Of a stretch of 64,000 nucleotides of DNA, positions 26,702 to 35,230 are shown one piece after another. The translations under genes and the position numbers were made by a program. The stretch spans positions 3,844,001 through 3,908,000 of the forward strand of contig OY762941.1 in the NCBI GenBank assembly GCA_963666995.1. Direction: 5' to 3'. Source of the DNA: Syntrophobacter sp963666995. GTDB lineage: Bacteria; Desulfobacterota; Syntrophobacteria; Syntrophobacterales; Syntrophobacteraceae. The number at the start of each line of letters is the position of its first letter. Within the stretch, counting starts at the first letter, position 1. Below the pieces are notes generated by a model. That model was not told where the DNA came from, searched no databases, and saw nothing but the letters and a program-made list of their open reading frames with translations.

Positions 26702-27958
26702 CTACTTGCCCGTCCATCTGCGAAAGACGAGGGTCCCGTTTGTCCCCCCGAATCCGAATGAATTGGACATCGCCACCTCAAGATGAGCCTGCCTGGGCTT
26801 GTTGGGCACATAGTCCAGATCGCAGTCCGGATCGGGATTTTCATAGTTTATGGTGGGAGGAATTATCTGCCTCTCCAGTGCAAGCACCGTATAGGCCGCC
26901 TCCACCCCACCCGCCGCGCCCAGCAGGTGCCCGGTCATCGACTTGGTGGAGCTGACGGCCAACTTGTAGGCGTGGTCTCCAAATACCGTCTTGATGGCCT
27001 GCGTTTCGTACTTGTCGTTGAGATCGGTCGACGTGCCGTGGGCATTGATATAATTCACCGCATCGGGAGAAACATCGGCATCGTAGAGGGCCATCTGCAT
27101 ACATCGGACGGCGCCTTCTCCGTCGGGGGCGGGTGCCGCCATATGAAAGGCGTCTCCGGAAGCACCGAAACCGATCACTTCCGCATAAATCTTCGCCCCC
27201 CGTTCAAGGGCCATTTCCAGTTCTTCCAGAATGACAACGGCGGACCCTTCGCCCAGCACAAACCCATCCCGGTCACGATCGAAGGGACGGGAAGCTTTCT
27301 GCGGTTCATCGTTTCGAGTCGAAAGCGCCCGCATGGAATTGAAACCCGCGACACACAACGAAGTGACCGTGGACTCGACTCCTCCCGTAATCATGATATC
27401 GGCAATTCCGCCGCGGACCATGTGGTAAGCCATACCCACCGCATGGGTACCCGCTGCGCACGCCGTCTGAATGGACAGGTTCGGCCCCTTCGCCCCGTGA
27501 TAGATTGAGATCAGCCCGGGGGCCATGTTTCCAATGAGCATCGGGATAAAGAAGGGGCTCACTTTTTTCGGTCCGGACTCCAGAAGAATCTTGTGAGAAT
27601 CCTCGAGGGTCTGCAATCCGCCCAGTCCGCACCCCATCACAACTCCCGCGCGCGGGGCCGATTCCGGAGGGATTGTCAGCTTACTGTCTTCAAACGCCAG
27701 CCGGGATGCTCCAAGGCCGAGTTTGAGAAAAGGGTCCATTTTGCGGAGTTCTTTCTTGGGGATGAAATCCTCCGGGTTGAAGTTTTTCACCTCTCCGGCG
27801 ATCCGAGTACTGTAGCCGCTGGCGTCGAAGCGGGTGATCGGCCCTATGCCCGATTGGCCTTCCATCAAATGATTCCAGTTTTCCTCTATGCCCACTCCCA
27901 GAGGAGACACCAAGCCGATTCCTGTTATGACCACTCGACGACCGTTTCTTAATTCCAT
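26702..27958 (-). CDS. fabF: Beta-ketoacyl-ACP synthase II
   Basis: A 418-residue condensing enzyme of type II fatty acid synthesis. It opens RRVVITGIGLVSPLG. The catalytic cysteine is in QTACAAGTHAVG, with histidines in INAHGTSTDLND and STKSMTGHLLGAAG. It usually follows acpP; here only 91 bp separate it from fabG, too little for an acyl carrier protein gene, and none is visible on either strand. Confidence 0.96.
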   Translation of the reverse strand: MELRNGRRVVITGIGLVSPLGVGIEENWNHLMEGQSGIGPITRFDASGYSTRIAGEVKNFNPEDFIPKKELRKMDPFLKLGLGASRLAFEDSKLTIPPESAPRAGVVMGCGLGGLQTLEDSHKILLESGPKKVSPFFIPMLIGNMAPGLISIYHGAKGPNLSIQTACAAGTHAVGMAYHMVRGGIADIMITGGVESTVTSLCVAGFNSMRALSTRNDEPQKASRPFDRDRDGFVLGEGSAVVILEELEMALERGAKIYAEVIGFGASGDAFHMAAPAPDGEGAVRCMQMALYDADVSPDAVNYINAHGTSTDLNDKYETQAIKTVFGDHAYKLAVSSTKSMTGHLLGAAGGVEAAYTVLALERQIIPPTINYENPDPDCDLDYVPNKPRQAHLEVAMSNSFGFGGTNGTLVFRRWTGK

Positions 27959-28049
27959 CCTTCTCTCCCTGACCGAGTACGGAGAAGAGCTGATTCGTTC
28001 TGCGCCAAACGGGGTCCACCCTCTTTATCTGCGAGAACGGTTTCAAACC

Positions 28050-28793
28050 TCATCCCATGAACATTCCACCATTGACGTGAAGCACCTGACCCGTGATATA
28101 TGCCGCGGCATCGGAGGCCAGAAACGCGACCGCCGCCGCCACTTCTTCAGGAGTACCGTAACGGCCGGCGGGTATCTGCTCAATAAGGCTTTCTTTTGCC
28201 TTTTCGGGCAACTTGAGCGTCATGTCGGTTGCGATGAAACCCGGAGCGACGGCGTTAACGGTGATATTGCGCGAAATCAATTCGCGCGCCAGAGCGCGCG
28301 TGAATCCGATAAGTCCTGCCTTGGCGGCAGAATAATTGCACTGGCCCGCATTTCCGATGACGCCCACAACGGAACTCACGTTTACGATCCGCCCATAGCG
28401 CCGGCGCATCATGTGTTTGACGACGGCCTGAGAGCAGAGAAAGGCCCCTTTGAGATTGGTATTCAGGACTTCATCCCATTCCCCCGGTTTCATGAGCGCC
28501 AGGAGATTGTCCCTCGTAATGCCGGCGTTATTGACGAGGATGTCTATTTGTCCGTATGTCTTGGCAATTTCCTTGAACGCCTCCCTGACCGCGTCAGGAT
28601 CGGATACGTTGAAGCGATGCAAACGGGCGATCCCGCCTGCGGCTTCGACGGCCGCAGCGGTTTCCTCGGCGGCGCCGGGGCTGGAATGATAGTTGACGAT
28701 GATCTCAAAGCCGGGTTCGGTCAAAGAGACCGCGATCGCCCTGCCTATCCCTCTGCTTGCACCCGTGACCACGATCACGCGCTTCTCACTCAT
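28050..28793 (-). CDS. fabG: 3-oxoacyl-ACP reductase
   Basis: A 247-residue short-chain dehydrogenase. The NADP loop is VTGASRGIGRAIA, then NNAG, catalytic SSVVGVIGNAGQCNYSAAK with Tyr and Lys, and a C-terminal GQVLHVNGGM. The frame is open to 28937, but the ATG at 28793 with GGAG seven bases upstream gives the standard FabG length and start (MSEKRVIVVTG). It reduces 3-ketoacyl-ACP. The neighbours are etfA upstream and fabF downstream. Confidence 0.96.
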   Translation of the reverse strand: MSEKRVIVVTGASRGIGRAIAVSLTEPGFEIIVNYHSSPGAAEETAAAVEAAGGIARLHRFNVSDPDAVREAFKEIAKTYGQIDILVNNAGITRDNLLALMKPGEWDEVLNTNLKGAFLCSQAVVKHMMRRRYGRIVNVSSVVGVIGNAGQCNYSAAKAGLIGFTRALARELISRNITVNAVAPGFIATDMTLKLPEKAKESLIEQIPAGRYGTPEEVAAAVAFLASDAAAYITGQVLHVNGGMFMG

Positions 28794-28923
28794 CTCCACA
28801 CTCCAAAAACTCCGTACACTGCCGCATACGGGCAGCGGACATCCGACGATCGCCCGATGGGGACAGGACAACCGGAGAGGCCCTGCAGCCGTGAAGGGAC
28901 AGGGAAAATCACCCCCCGCGGCC

Positions 28924-30123
28924 TCAGGTGTTCTCACCTCGTTCCACGTTGATCCGTTTTATGAATTCCGGGATGAACTCAAAAAGATCCGCCACAACAC
29001 CGTAGCTTGCCACATCAAAGATCGGCGCCTCCGGGTCTTTGTTCACCGCAACGATGATCTTGGACCCCTGCATGCCGACGACGTGCTGGATGGCTCCGGA
29101 CACGCCCACCGCCATGTACAAGGTCGGAGCGACGGTACGGCCGGTTTGGCCGACCTGGTGGGAAGGCGACATCCAGCCTTCATCCACCGCCCCACGCGAT
29201 GCACCCACCGCTCCATTCATGAGGTTGGCGACTTCGGCGATCAATTTGAAGTTCTCGGATTTGCGTAGACCCCGGCCTCCGGTAATGATGACGTCGGCTT
29301 CGGTCAGCTTGGCTGTTTTGTCCGCTTCCGGGATGACTTCAAGCACCTGGACCCTGCTTTTCAGACATTCCTGCGGGACCTCGACGGCTTCCACGCGGCC
29401 CTGGTGCCCCTGAACCGGAGCGGGCCTCATCACCTTGGGTCGCACCGTGGCGATCTGGGGCCTCCCGTTGGGGCAAATAATGGTAGCCATGACATTTCCG
29501 CCAAATGCGGGCCTCGTCTGCAGCAAGAGTCCTTCGTCGCTGATATCGAGTTCGGTGCAGTCCGCGGTAAGGCCGGTTTTGAGCGTAGCCGCGACCCGGG
29601 GAATAAACGAGCGTCCGATGCTGGTCGCCCCGGCAAGGAGAATCTCGGGCCGTTTGCGGCGTATCAGTTCGGTCAGGACCTTTGCGTAGGCTTCATCGGT
29701 GAAACGAGCCAGTTCCGGGCGGTCGACCACGTAGACAACATCGGCCCCGAAAGAAATGAGCTCATCGGGCAGCTTCCCGCCGATGTCGTGCCCGAGCAAA
29801 ACGGCGGAAAGGGTCACTCCGCGTTTGTCCGCCAGCATCCGCCCCGCACTCAGCAGTTCATGACTCACCTTGTGGACCGCGCCCCCGCGCCACTCGGCAA
29901 AGACCCACACTCCGCTGTATTCGTCAAGGTTCGCCTGCACCCCCGTGCCCACCTGGGGGAGAGACAGCGCCCCGAATTCACAGGTATCGACGCACATCCC
30001 GCAAAGGGTACAATCGTCGGAAATTTCGATCGAAGCGTCCTTCAGCGAGATGGCCTCGACCGGACATGCTTCCGTACAAACACCACAAACCGTACATTTC
30101 TTACGGTCGACAATCGCTTTCAT
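28924..30123 (-). CDS. etfA: Electron transfer flavoprotein alpha subunit with N-terminal 2[4Fe-4S] ferredoxin domain
   Basis: A 399-residue fusion. Residues 1-60 hold two CxxCxxCxxxCP-type clusters: CTVCGVCTEACP and CTLCGMCVDTCE. The rest is an ETF alpha chain, ending with the FAD-binding domain: VIITGGRGLRKSENFKLI, then DEGWMSPSHQVGQTGRTVAP and YMAVGVSGAIQHVVGMQ. Ferredoxin-fused EtfA is known from CarE of the caffeyl-CoA reductase complex, where it is linked to flavin-based electron bifurcation. The start overlaps the etfB stop by four bases. The ferredoxin domain could couple acyl-CoA chemistry to ferredoxin; this is inference. Confidence 0.95.
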   Translation of the reverse strand: MKAIVDRKKCTVCGVCTEACPVEAISLKDASIEISDDCTLCGMCVDTCEFGALSLPQVGTGVQANLDEYSGVWVFAEWRGGAVHKVSHELLSAGRMLADKRGVTLSAVLLGHDIGGKLPDELISFGADVVYVVDRPELARFTDEAYAKVLTELIRRKRPEILLAGATSIGRSFIPRVAATLKTGLTADCTELDISDEGLLLQTRPAFGGNVMATIICPNGRPQIATVRPKVMRPAPVQGHQGRVEAVEVPQECLKSRVQVLEVIPEADKTAKLTEADVIITGGRGLRKSENFKLIAEVANLMNGAVGASRGAVDEGWMSPSHQVGQTGRTVAPTLYMAVGVSGAIQHVVGMQGSKIIVAVNKDPEAPIFDVASYGVVADLFEFIPEFIKRINVERGENT

Positions 30124-30911
30124 ATTCCCGGCACCTTGGCTTGCTTCAGATAATGGAAGAGTTTTTCAGCCTGTTCCGGAATCGTTCCGTCGATCACGAT
30201 ACGATTGGTCCTGCGCGGCGGGCTGAAAACCCGGACAACCTGAGTGAAAGAACCGCAAAGTCCGACGACGTTCGGATCCAGACCAAGATCCGAGACCCCC
30301 CAGACCGGAATCGCAGCCTTGCCGGCGCGCATTTTATGCCGGAGCGACGGCATCCTTGGTTCTCCCAGTTCCTTTATCACGGTGACCAGTGCGGGAAGAG
30401 GGACTTTCCAGACCTCGGTGCCTTCATCCGTCTGCCGGGCGACTTTCAGGTGGACGTCGTCGATCTTTTCCATTTTCTTGACGAATGTGGCGAAAGGGAT
30501 ATCCAGTAGGGCGGCCATTTCGGGACCGACCTGCGCGGTATCTCCATCCACCGCCTGTTTGCCGCAGATGATGAGGTCCACGTCGCCCATCTTGCGGATA
30601 GCCGCGGACAGCGTGGTGGAAGTGGCCCAGGTGTCCGAGCCCGCAAAGGCCCGGTCGCTCAGCAGGATCGCCTCGTCCACTCCGCGTGAAAGCGTTTCGC
30701 GCAAAGCGTCCTTTGCCTGGGGAGGCCCCATGGTGATGGCTGTGACCTTCGCTCCAAACTCGTCTTTCATCTTGAGGGCCGCTTCGACGGCAAACAAGTC
30801 GAATGGATTGATGATGCTTTCCACGCCCTGCCGCACCAGCGTGTGGGTATCCGGATCGATCCTGACGTTCTTGGTGTCAGGAACCTGCTTTATGCATACG
30901 ACAACATGCAT
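30120..30911 (-). CDS. etfB: Electron transfer flavoprotein beta subunit
   Basis: A 263-residue ETF beta chain. VVVCIKQVPDT at the N-terminus, NPFDLFAVEAAL, and the nucleotide-binding segment CGKQAVDGDTAQVGPEMA. The DGDTAQVGP form, rather than the DDDxxQT form of classical mitochondrial-type EtfB, is the one seen in electron-bifurcating ETFs with a second FAD. It lies between the acyl-CoA dehydrogenase and etfA, 25 bp after the former, so the three genes are one unit. Confidence 0.95.
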   Translation of the reverse strand: MHVVVCIKQVPDTKNVRIDPDTHTLVRQGVESIINPFDLFAVEAALKMKDEFGAKVTAITMGPPQAKDALRETLSRGVDEAILLSDRAFAGSDTWATSTTLSAAIRKMGDVDLIICGKQAVDGDTAQVGPEMAALLDIPFATFVKKMEKIDDVHLKVARQTDEGTEVWKVPLPALVTVIKELGEPRMPSLRHKMRAGKAAIPVWGVSDLGLDPNVVGLCGSFTQVVRVFSPPRRTNRIVIDGTIPEQAEKLFHYLKQAKVPGI

Positions 30912-30936
30912 GGGCGATAGTTCTCCTTCTGTGCTT

Positions 30937-32109
30937 CTAAAAGAAGGTTTCTTTCAACCTTCCGTATTCCTTGTTCAATTCCTGACCGATGATGTTGCGC
31001 TGTATTTCGTTCGTCCCTTCGTAGATCTGCAGGATCTTGGCGTCTCTCATCATCTTCTCCACGGGATAGTCCTGCATGTACCCATAGCCGCCCAGTACCT
31101 GAACGGCTTCGGTCGCAACTTCAAGGGCGATATCACCGGCGAATACCTTGCACATGGCAGCCACTTTGCTTGCATCGTTGGGATCGCCCGAATCCATGTA
31201 TCGTGAGACGGAATAAATGAGAGCTCGAGCCGCTTCGGTTTTGATCGCCATGTTGGCCAGCTTGTGTTGAATTGCCTGGAAACTGATGATGGGCTTATCA
31301 AACTGGATGCGTTTCCTGGCGTACTCAACGGCGACGTCCATCGCTCCCTGGGCCAGTCCGACACCGAGAGCGCCGATGCCCGGGCGGGATTTGTCGAAGG
31401 TCTTCATGGCAACGATGAAGCCCATGCCTTCGCGGCCGATCAGGCGGTTCCTGGGGATCCGGCAATCCTGAAACACAAGTTCCCGTGTGGCGGAAGCCCT
31501 GATGCCCAGTTTCTTCTCCTTCTTCCCGAACGAAAACCCCGGATCGCCCTTTTCGACCACGAAGAAGCTGGCTCCTCTCGGACCCTTCGAGCGGTCGGTG
31601 ATCGCAAGGATGGAATAGATCCCGGCTTCACCTCCGTTTGTGATCCATTGTTTCGTGCCGTTCAATATGTAGTGGTCGCCGTCACGCACGGCAGTCGTCT
31701 TTATGCCTGAGACGTCGCTGCCCGCTCCGGATTCGGTCAAACCGAAGGCGGCCAGCGTCATTCCGCTTGCTATCTGTGGAAGGTAGGTCTGTTTGAGTTC
31801 TTCGCTGCCGTACAGGAGAATGGGGTAGGCGCCAAGGCCGCTCGCAGCGAATGTCGTGGCAATGCCGATGCACGCCTGCGCGAGTTGTTCCACGGCCAGA
31901 CAGTTGTCGAGGATGCCTCCTCCCATGCCGCCGTATGCCTCGGGAATGGAGAGGCCAAAAAGATCGGCCTGAGCCAGTATCTTCATGATCTCCCAAGGGA
32001 ACTCCTCCTGCTCATCCAAGTGAGCGCGGACAGGCCGGATCTTTTCTTTTGCGATCTGGCCGGCGAGTTCCCGGATCATTTGCTGCTCTTCCGTCAAAAA
32101 ATAATCCAC
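30937..32109 (-). CDS. Acyl-CoA dehydrogenase
   Basis: A ~390-residue flavoenzyme of the short/medium-chain acyl-CoA dehydrogenase type. Motifs: FGLTESGAGSDVSGIKTTA, KQWITNGGEAG, the QAIQHKLANMAI helix, GGYGYMQDYPVEKMMRDAK, and the catalytic base in QIYEGTNEIQRNIIG. I chose a GTG start at 32109, which follows AAGGAG at eight bases; the upstream ATG at 32160 adds a serine/proline-rich stretch without homology. It passes electrons to EtfAB. Whether it oxidises acyl-CoA or reduces enoyl substrates cannot be told from sequence. Confidence 0.94.
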   Translation of the reverse strand: MDYFLTEEQQMIRELAGQIAKEKIRPVRAHLDEQEEFPWEIMKILAQADLFGLSIPEAYGGMGGGILDNCLAVEQLAQACIGIATTFAASGLGAYPILLYGSEELKQTYLPQIASGMTLAAFGLTESGAGSDVSGIKTTAVRDGDHYILNGTKQWITNGGEAGIYSILAITDRSKGPRGASFFVVEKGDPGFSFGKKEKKLGIRASATRELVFQDCRIPRNRLIGREGMGFIVAMKTFDKSRPGIGALGVGLAQGAMDVAVEYARKRIQFDKPIISFQAIQHKLANMAIKTEAARALIYSVSRYMDSGDPNDASKVAAMCKVFAGDIALEVATEAVQVLGGYGYMQDYPVEKMMRDAKILQIYEGTNEIQRNIIGQELNKEYGRLKETFF

Positions 32110-32184
32110 AGTTCCATCTCCTTTCGACTCGGGCAACGACGGGGAAAAGGGAGACATCATTGGCGGTCCCGGTGCCGGGCAGGT

Positions 32185-33246
32185 TCACTTGTGAATGAAT
32201 CCCCACTTGTTCTTCAACTGCTCCAGCATAAGAATCGCGTTTTGGCGCCTCAACTCGGCCAGAGTCCCTTCTCCCTCCAATTCCTCTGAAAGACGCTCAT
32301 AGACCTTTTCCCGGGACAGGCAGGAAGCAAACCGTATGGCATTGGCTATGGCTGTCGCCCGGGATCGTCCGTGCGCTACAACCACGACTTTCCTGATCCC
32401 GAGAAGAGGTGCGCCCCCAACGTGTTCATAATGGTAATTCTTCTTAAACCGCTCGATGATCCGTCCGAAATCCTCCTCCGATTCGCTGCCGCTCATCTGC
32501 ACCTGGTGTTCCAGGAAACGAAGGAGTGTTTCGGAAAAGCCTTCATACATCTTCAGCAGAACGTTTCCGACGAACCCGTCGCAGATGGCCGCATCCGTAG
32601 TGCCGGCGAAGAGGTCGTTCGGTTCGACATTGCCCACGAAATGAAGGCTGGAGCGCTCCAGCAGAGCGAAAGCGCGCTGAACGACCTTCCTTCCCTTGAT
32701 GGGTTCCTGGCCGATGTTCAGCAAGCCGATGCGCGGCTGACTCATTCCCTCGGTGACCTTCAGGAAAGCATGGGCAAGCACTGCCGATTGAGCCAGGTGA
32801 ATGGCGTTGGCTTCCGCGTAGGCGCCTGCATCGAGCAGTATCATTCTGCCCGACGGGGTCGGGAGCGGCACGGCCATGGCCGGACGCCTCAGCCCGGGAA
32901 TCAGTCCGACCAGGTACTTGGCGGCTGCGACTATCGCCGAACTGTTTCCGGCGCTGACAACAGCATCCACCTCGTTTTCGGCCAGCAGGCGCATGGCCAC
33001 GCTCAGTGAAGCCTCGCGTTTTTTCCGGATGGCTAAGGGGCCGGCCTCGCCCATACCGATGACCTGCGGGGCGTGAACCACTTTGATGGACGCGCCGCTG
33101 TCGGAGAGAGCCAAAAGGCTGGAGAGTCGAGCTTCGTTGCCGATCAGTATGATCTCATCAGCGCATTGCGGTTTTGCCAGGAGTGATCCCTCAATCAGCG
33201 CCTCGGGAGCATGATCCCCACCCATGGCGTCCACCGCAATTTTCAT
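32185..33246 (-). CDS. plsX: Phosphate acyltransferase PlsX
   Basis: A 353-residue enzyme making acyl-phosphate from acyl-ACP for phospholipid synthesis. It opens MKIAVDAMGGDHAPEALIEG. SAGNSSAIVAAAKYLVG and LIPGLRRPAMAVPLPT are conserved, as is GFVGNVLLKMYEGFSE. In many bacteria the order is rpmF-plsX-fabH-fabD-fabG-acpP-fabF. Here plsX is followed by an acyl-CoA dehydrogenase, and fabH and fabD are not in the cluster. Confidence 0.96.
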   Translation of the reverse strand: MKIAVDAMGGDHAPEALIEGSLLAKPQCADEIILIGNEARLSSLLALSDSGASIKVVHAPQVIGMGEAGPLAIRKKREASLSVAMRLLAENEVDAVVSAGNSSAIVAAAKYLVGLIPGLRRPAMAVPLPTPSGRMILLDAGAYAEANAIHLAQSAVLAHAFLKVTEGMSQPRIGLLNIGQEPIKGRKVVQRAFALLERSSLHFVGNVEPNDLFAGTTDAAICDGFVGNVLLKMYEGFSETLLRFLEHQVQMSGSESEEDFGRIIERFKKNYHYEHVGGAPLLGIRKVVVVAHGRSRATAIANAIRFASCLSREKVYERLSEELEGEGTLAELRRQNAILMLEQLKNKWGFIHK

Positions 33247-33278
33247 AGACCGAGCCTTCTGCTGCCGTTATGTCTCGC

Positions 33279-33461
33279 TTATTCTTCTTCAAACTCTAGG
33301 ACTTCGCGGTCCCGGTAATAACCGCATCCCGGACAAACCCGATGCGGCATGCGCATTTCGTTGCACTGAGGACACCGAGCGAGCGGCGGAGTCGCCAGAC
33401 TCAGATGAGCACGTCGTTTGTCTCGCCTGGCTTTGGATGTTTTCCTTTTGGGAACCCCCAT
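33279..33461 (-). CDS. rpmF: 50S ribosomal protein L32
   Basis: A 60-residue basic protein: MGVPKRKTSKARRDKRRAH, then zinc knuckles CPQC and CPGCGYY. The four cysteines mark the zinc-binding (C+) form. It lies between yceD and plsX, the standard order. Confidence 0.97.
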   Translation of the reverse strand: MGVPKRKTSKARRDKRRAHLSLATPPLARCPQCNEMRMPHRVCPGCGYYRDREVLEFEEE

Positions 33462-33677
33462 GTTTTCATCTCCTTATATATAGACTGAATAACTACAGAC
33501 CGTCGGCCGGAACCGGCAATCCCGACACATTCGAACTCTCCCGGTGCTAGGCCCGAACCATAGACATGACGAAGGGAACAGCGTTCCCCGGGGAACTGGT
33601 GTTCATCTGGTTTTCGGGGAGGACTCTTCGCGAGAGCGGCAATATGCTGAAAATCGGATCGCTCTTTCTGCCCGGGT

Positions 33678-34232
33678 TCAATCTTCACCGGGATTGGGCA
33701 ATCGAGACTTGATCGATTCCAGTTTTGCAAACGGTGACGCCTTCCTGCCTCCTTCGCACTTGCATTCCTCTTCGTTCAGGTTTGCCCCGCAGTGAGGGCA
33801 AATACCGCGGCAGTTCTCTGAACAGAGCGTTTTCAAAGGGAGCGCCAGGAAGATTTGTTCAGCCACCAGTTGATCGATTTCAATGATTTCACCGTCGAAA
33901 AAATCAAAATCGAGCTCTTCATCCTCCAACTCTGTTTCTTCCTCGACAGGGACCTTCTGTTCCTCGACCAGGAAAACATCGACATTCTCGTCGAGCGGCC
34001 AGTGAAAAGGCTTGAGGCACCGATGGCATATCACCTGAAGGGTGCCCCTGATGGTTCCCTGAATGCGGATGTGGTCGGTTTTCTTGTTGATTTCCAAGTC
34101 GACGTTGACGGGATGGACCAGTTCGATTCCAAAGGGATCATCCGGAAGCAGGAAGTGCCTCAGCCTCTCCTGATCCCAATGAAAATGCAAAAACCTCCCG
34201 GACTCGGGTATCTCGTCGACACGTATCCGCAC
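33678..34232 (-). CDS. yceD: YceD family (DUF177) protein, rRNA-accumulation factor type
   Basis: A 184-residue acidic protein. The central CHRCLKPFHWPLDENVDVFLVEE, an acidic EEETELEDEELDFDFFDGE stretch, then EQIFLALPLKTLCSENCRGICPHCG. The C-terminal CxxxCxxxCPxCG cysteines are typical of DUF177. The YceD family is linked to 23S rRNA accumulation and always neighbours rpmF. It is the first gene of the minus-strand block. Confidence 0.93.
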   Translation of the reverse strand: MRIRVDEIPESGRFLHFHWDQERLRHFLLPDDPFGIELVHPVNVDLEINKKTDHIRIQGTIRGTLQVICHRCLKPFHWPLDENVDVFLVEEQKVPVEEETELEDEELDFDFFDGEIIEIDQLVAEQIFLALPLKTLCSENCRGICPHCGANLNEEECKCEGGRKASPFAKLESIKSRLPNPGED

Positions 34233-34297
34233 AGCCTATCCTGCTAAGGGTATTGAAACGATTAAGTATAGAGATCCCGGACAAATTGTCAATCAAT

Positions 34298-34837
34298 TTA
34301 AGACGGCCCCTTTGAGCCCGACACGGGCGCCGGACGCACGGCTTTCCCAACCAGTTCCTCGCCGACCTCGCCGAAGATTTTCCTCCATGCGCCTATCGTA
34401 AAGCCTCCATGGCCGATCGCAATGGTCTGCTTGGTTTCCGCCGATGCAATCACCCTGCCGCCGTCCTTCAGTTCGCACCTGGCCACCAGAACCGTATTCC
34501 CCACCACGGGCACAAGGCAAAGGCGGGTGATGACATTGCCCTTTTTGTATTTGATCACCTGCGCCTCAAGGGTCAACGGAGGATTGGGAGAATCCGGGGT
34601 CCAGTACATTCCCCTTTTCCTGAGGGCATCATCCAGACTGCCCCAGAGCAACCCGATCACATCCACATCGAACAGCTCGCCGGTATCATTTGAGACGTCG
34701 ATTACCTTTACCTTCGTGCTGGATATTACCGGAGGGGTAGTGGCCTCTCCGGGCACTACCTCCATACTTTTGGATGAGCATCCGAGGAGCGCAAACAGCA
34801 TCAAACAGCATCCCAGAACACGGACGACCCTTTTCAT
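34298..34837 (-). CDS. Predicted lipoprotein, DUF4410-like
   Basis: A ~179-residue protein. The ATG at 34837 is chosen because AGAGG precedes it and the signal peptide then begins MKRVVRVLGCCLMLFALLGC, with a lipobox LLGCSS and lipidation cysteine. The mature part has a predicted strand KVKVIDVSNDTGELFDV, a helix LWGSLDDALRKRGMY and repeated strands, ending with a GGFTIGAWRKIFGEVGEEL helix. DUF4410-type lipoproteins have this pattern; I cannot name the role. It is not obviously in an operon with yceD (65 bp gap). Confidence 0.8.
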   Translation of the reverse strand: MKRVVRVLGCCLMLFALLGCSSKSMEVVPGEATTPPVISSTKVKVIDVSNDTGELFDVDVIGLLWGSLDDALRKRGMYWTPDSPNPPLTLEAQVIKYKKGNVITRLCLVPVVGNTVLVARCELKDGGRVIASAETKQTIAIGHGGFTIGAWRKIFGEVGEELVGKAVRPAPVSGSKGPS

Positions 34838-34876
34838 GCCTCTTTCCCTTTCAACAGGACAATTCTTAAATCCCAC

Positions 34877-35230
34877 CGAAGATCATAATTTCATTGGCCA
34901 TCAACCCAGGCAACGCATATCCTACGCCATCTGCTGCGCATACTGCCAGATGAAAAGAAAATGAGCAAGATTTCTGTTTTCCCGAGAAAGCATTTTTTTA
35001 GACCGATGCCCATGCGGCGTGGAGGATTACGTGAAATGAGGTCTCGAAGTCGCCGGAGCCGTTCTTGTGTTTATAATTCTACTGTGTTATGCATAGCACC
35101 TTCAATTCTGAAGGTTTAGTTTAAATGTATCGTGTTTACGCCAACATGAGTGAATCATTCGTTTACATCGGTCGAAGGCCCGATGAGGCGTTTCCAACCG
35201 GAATCCAGGCATTAAAGGAGTAAGAGGTTC
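34877..35230. other. Intergenic region upstream of gltX
   Basis: Divergent region between the lipoprotein and gltX, without a gene. A TTTATAAT box at about 35080 and a small hairpin CCTTCA/TGAAGG at 35099-35114 are the only visible signals. The gltX ribosome-binding site AAAGGAG is at its end. Confidence 0.4.

Noticed and set aside
27959..28049. Possible acpP between fabF and fabG
   Set aside because: Only 91 bp is available, while an acyl carrier protein needs about 240 bp, and no DSL motif is visible in any frame.
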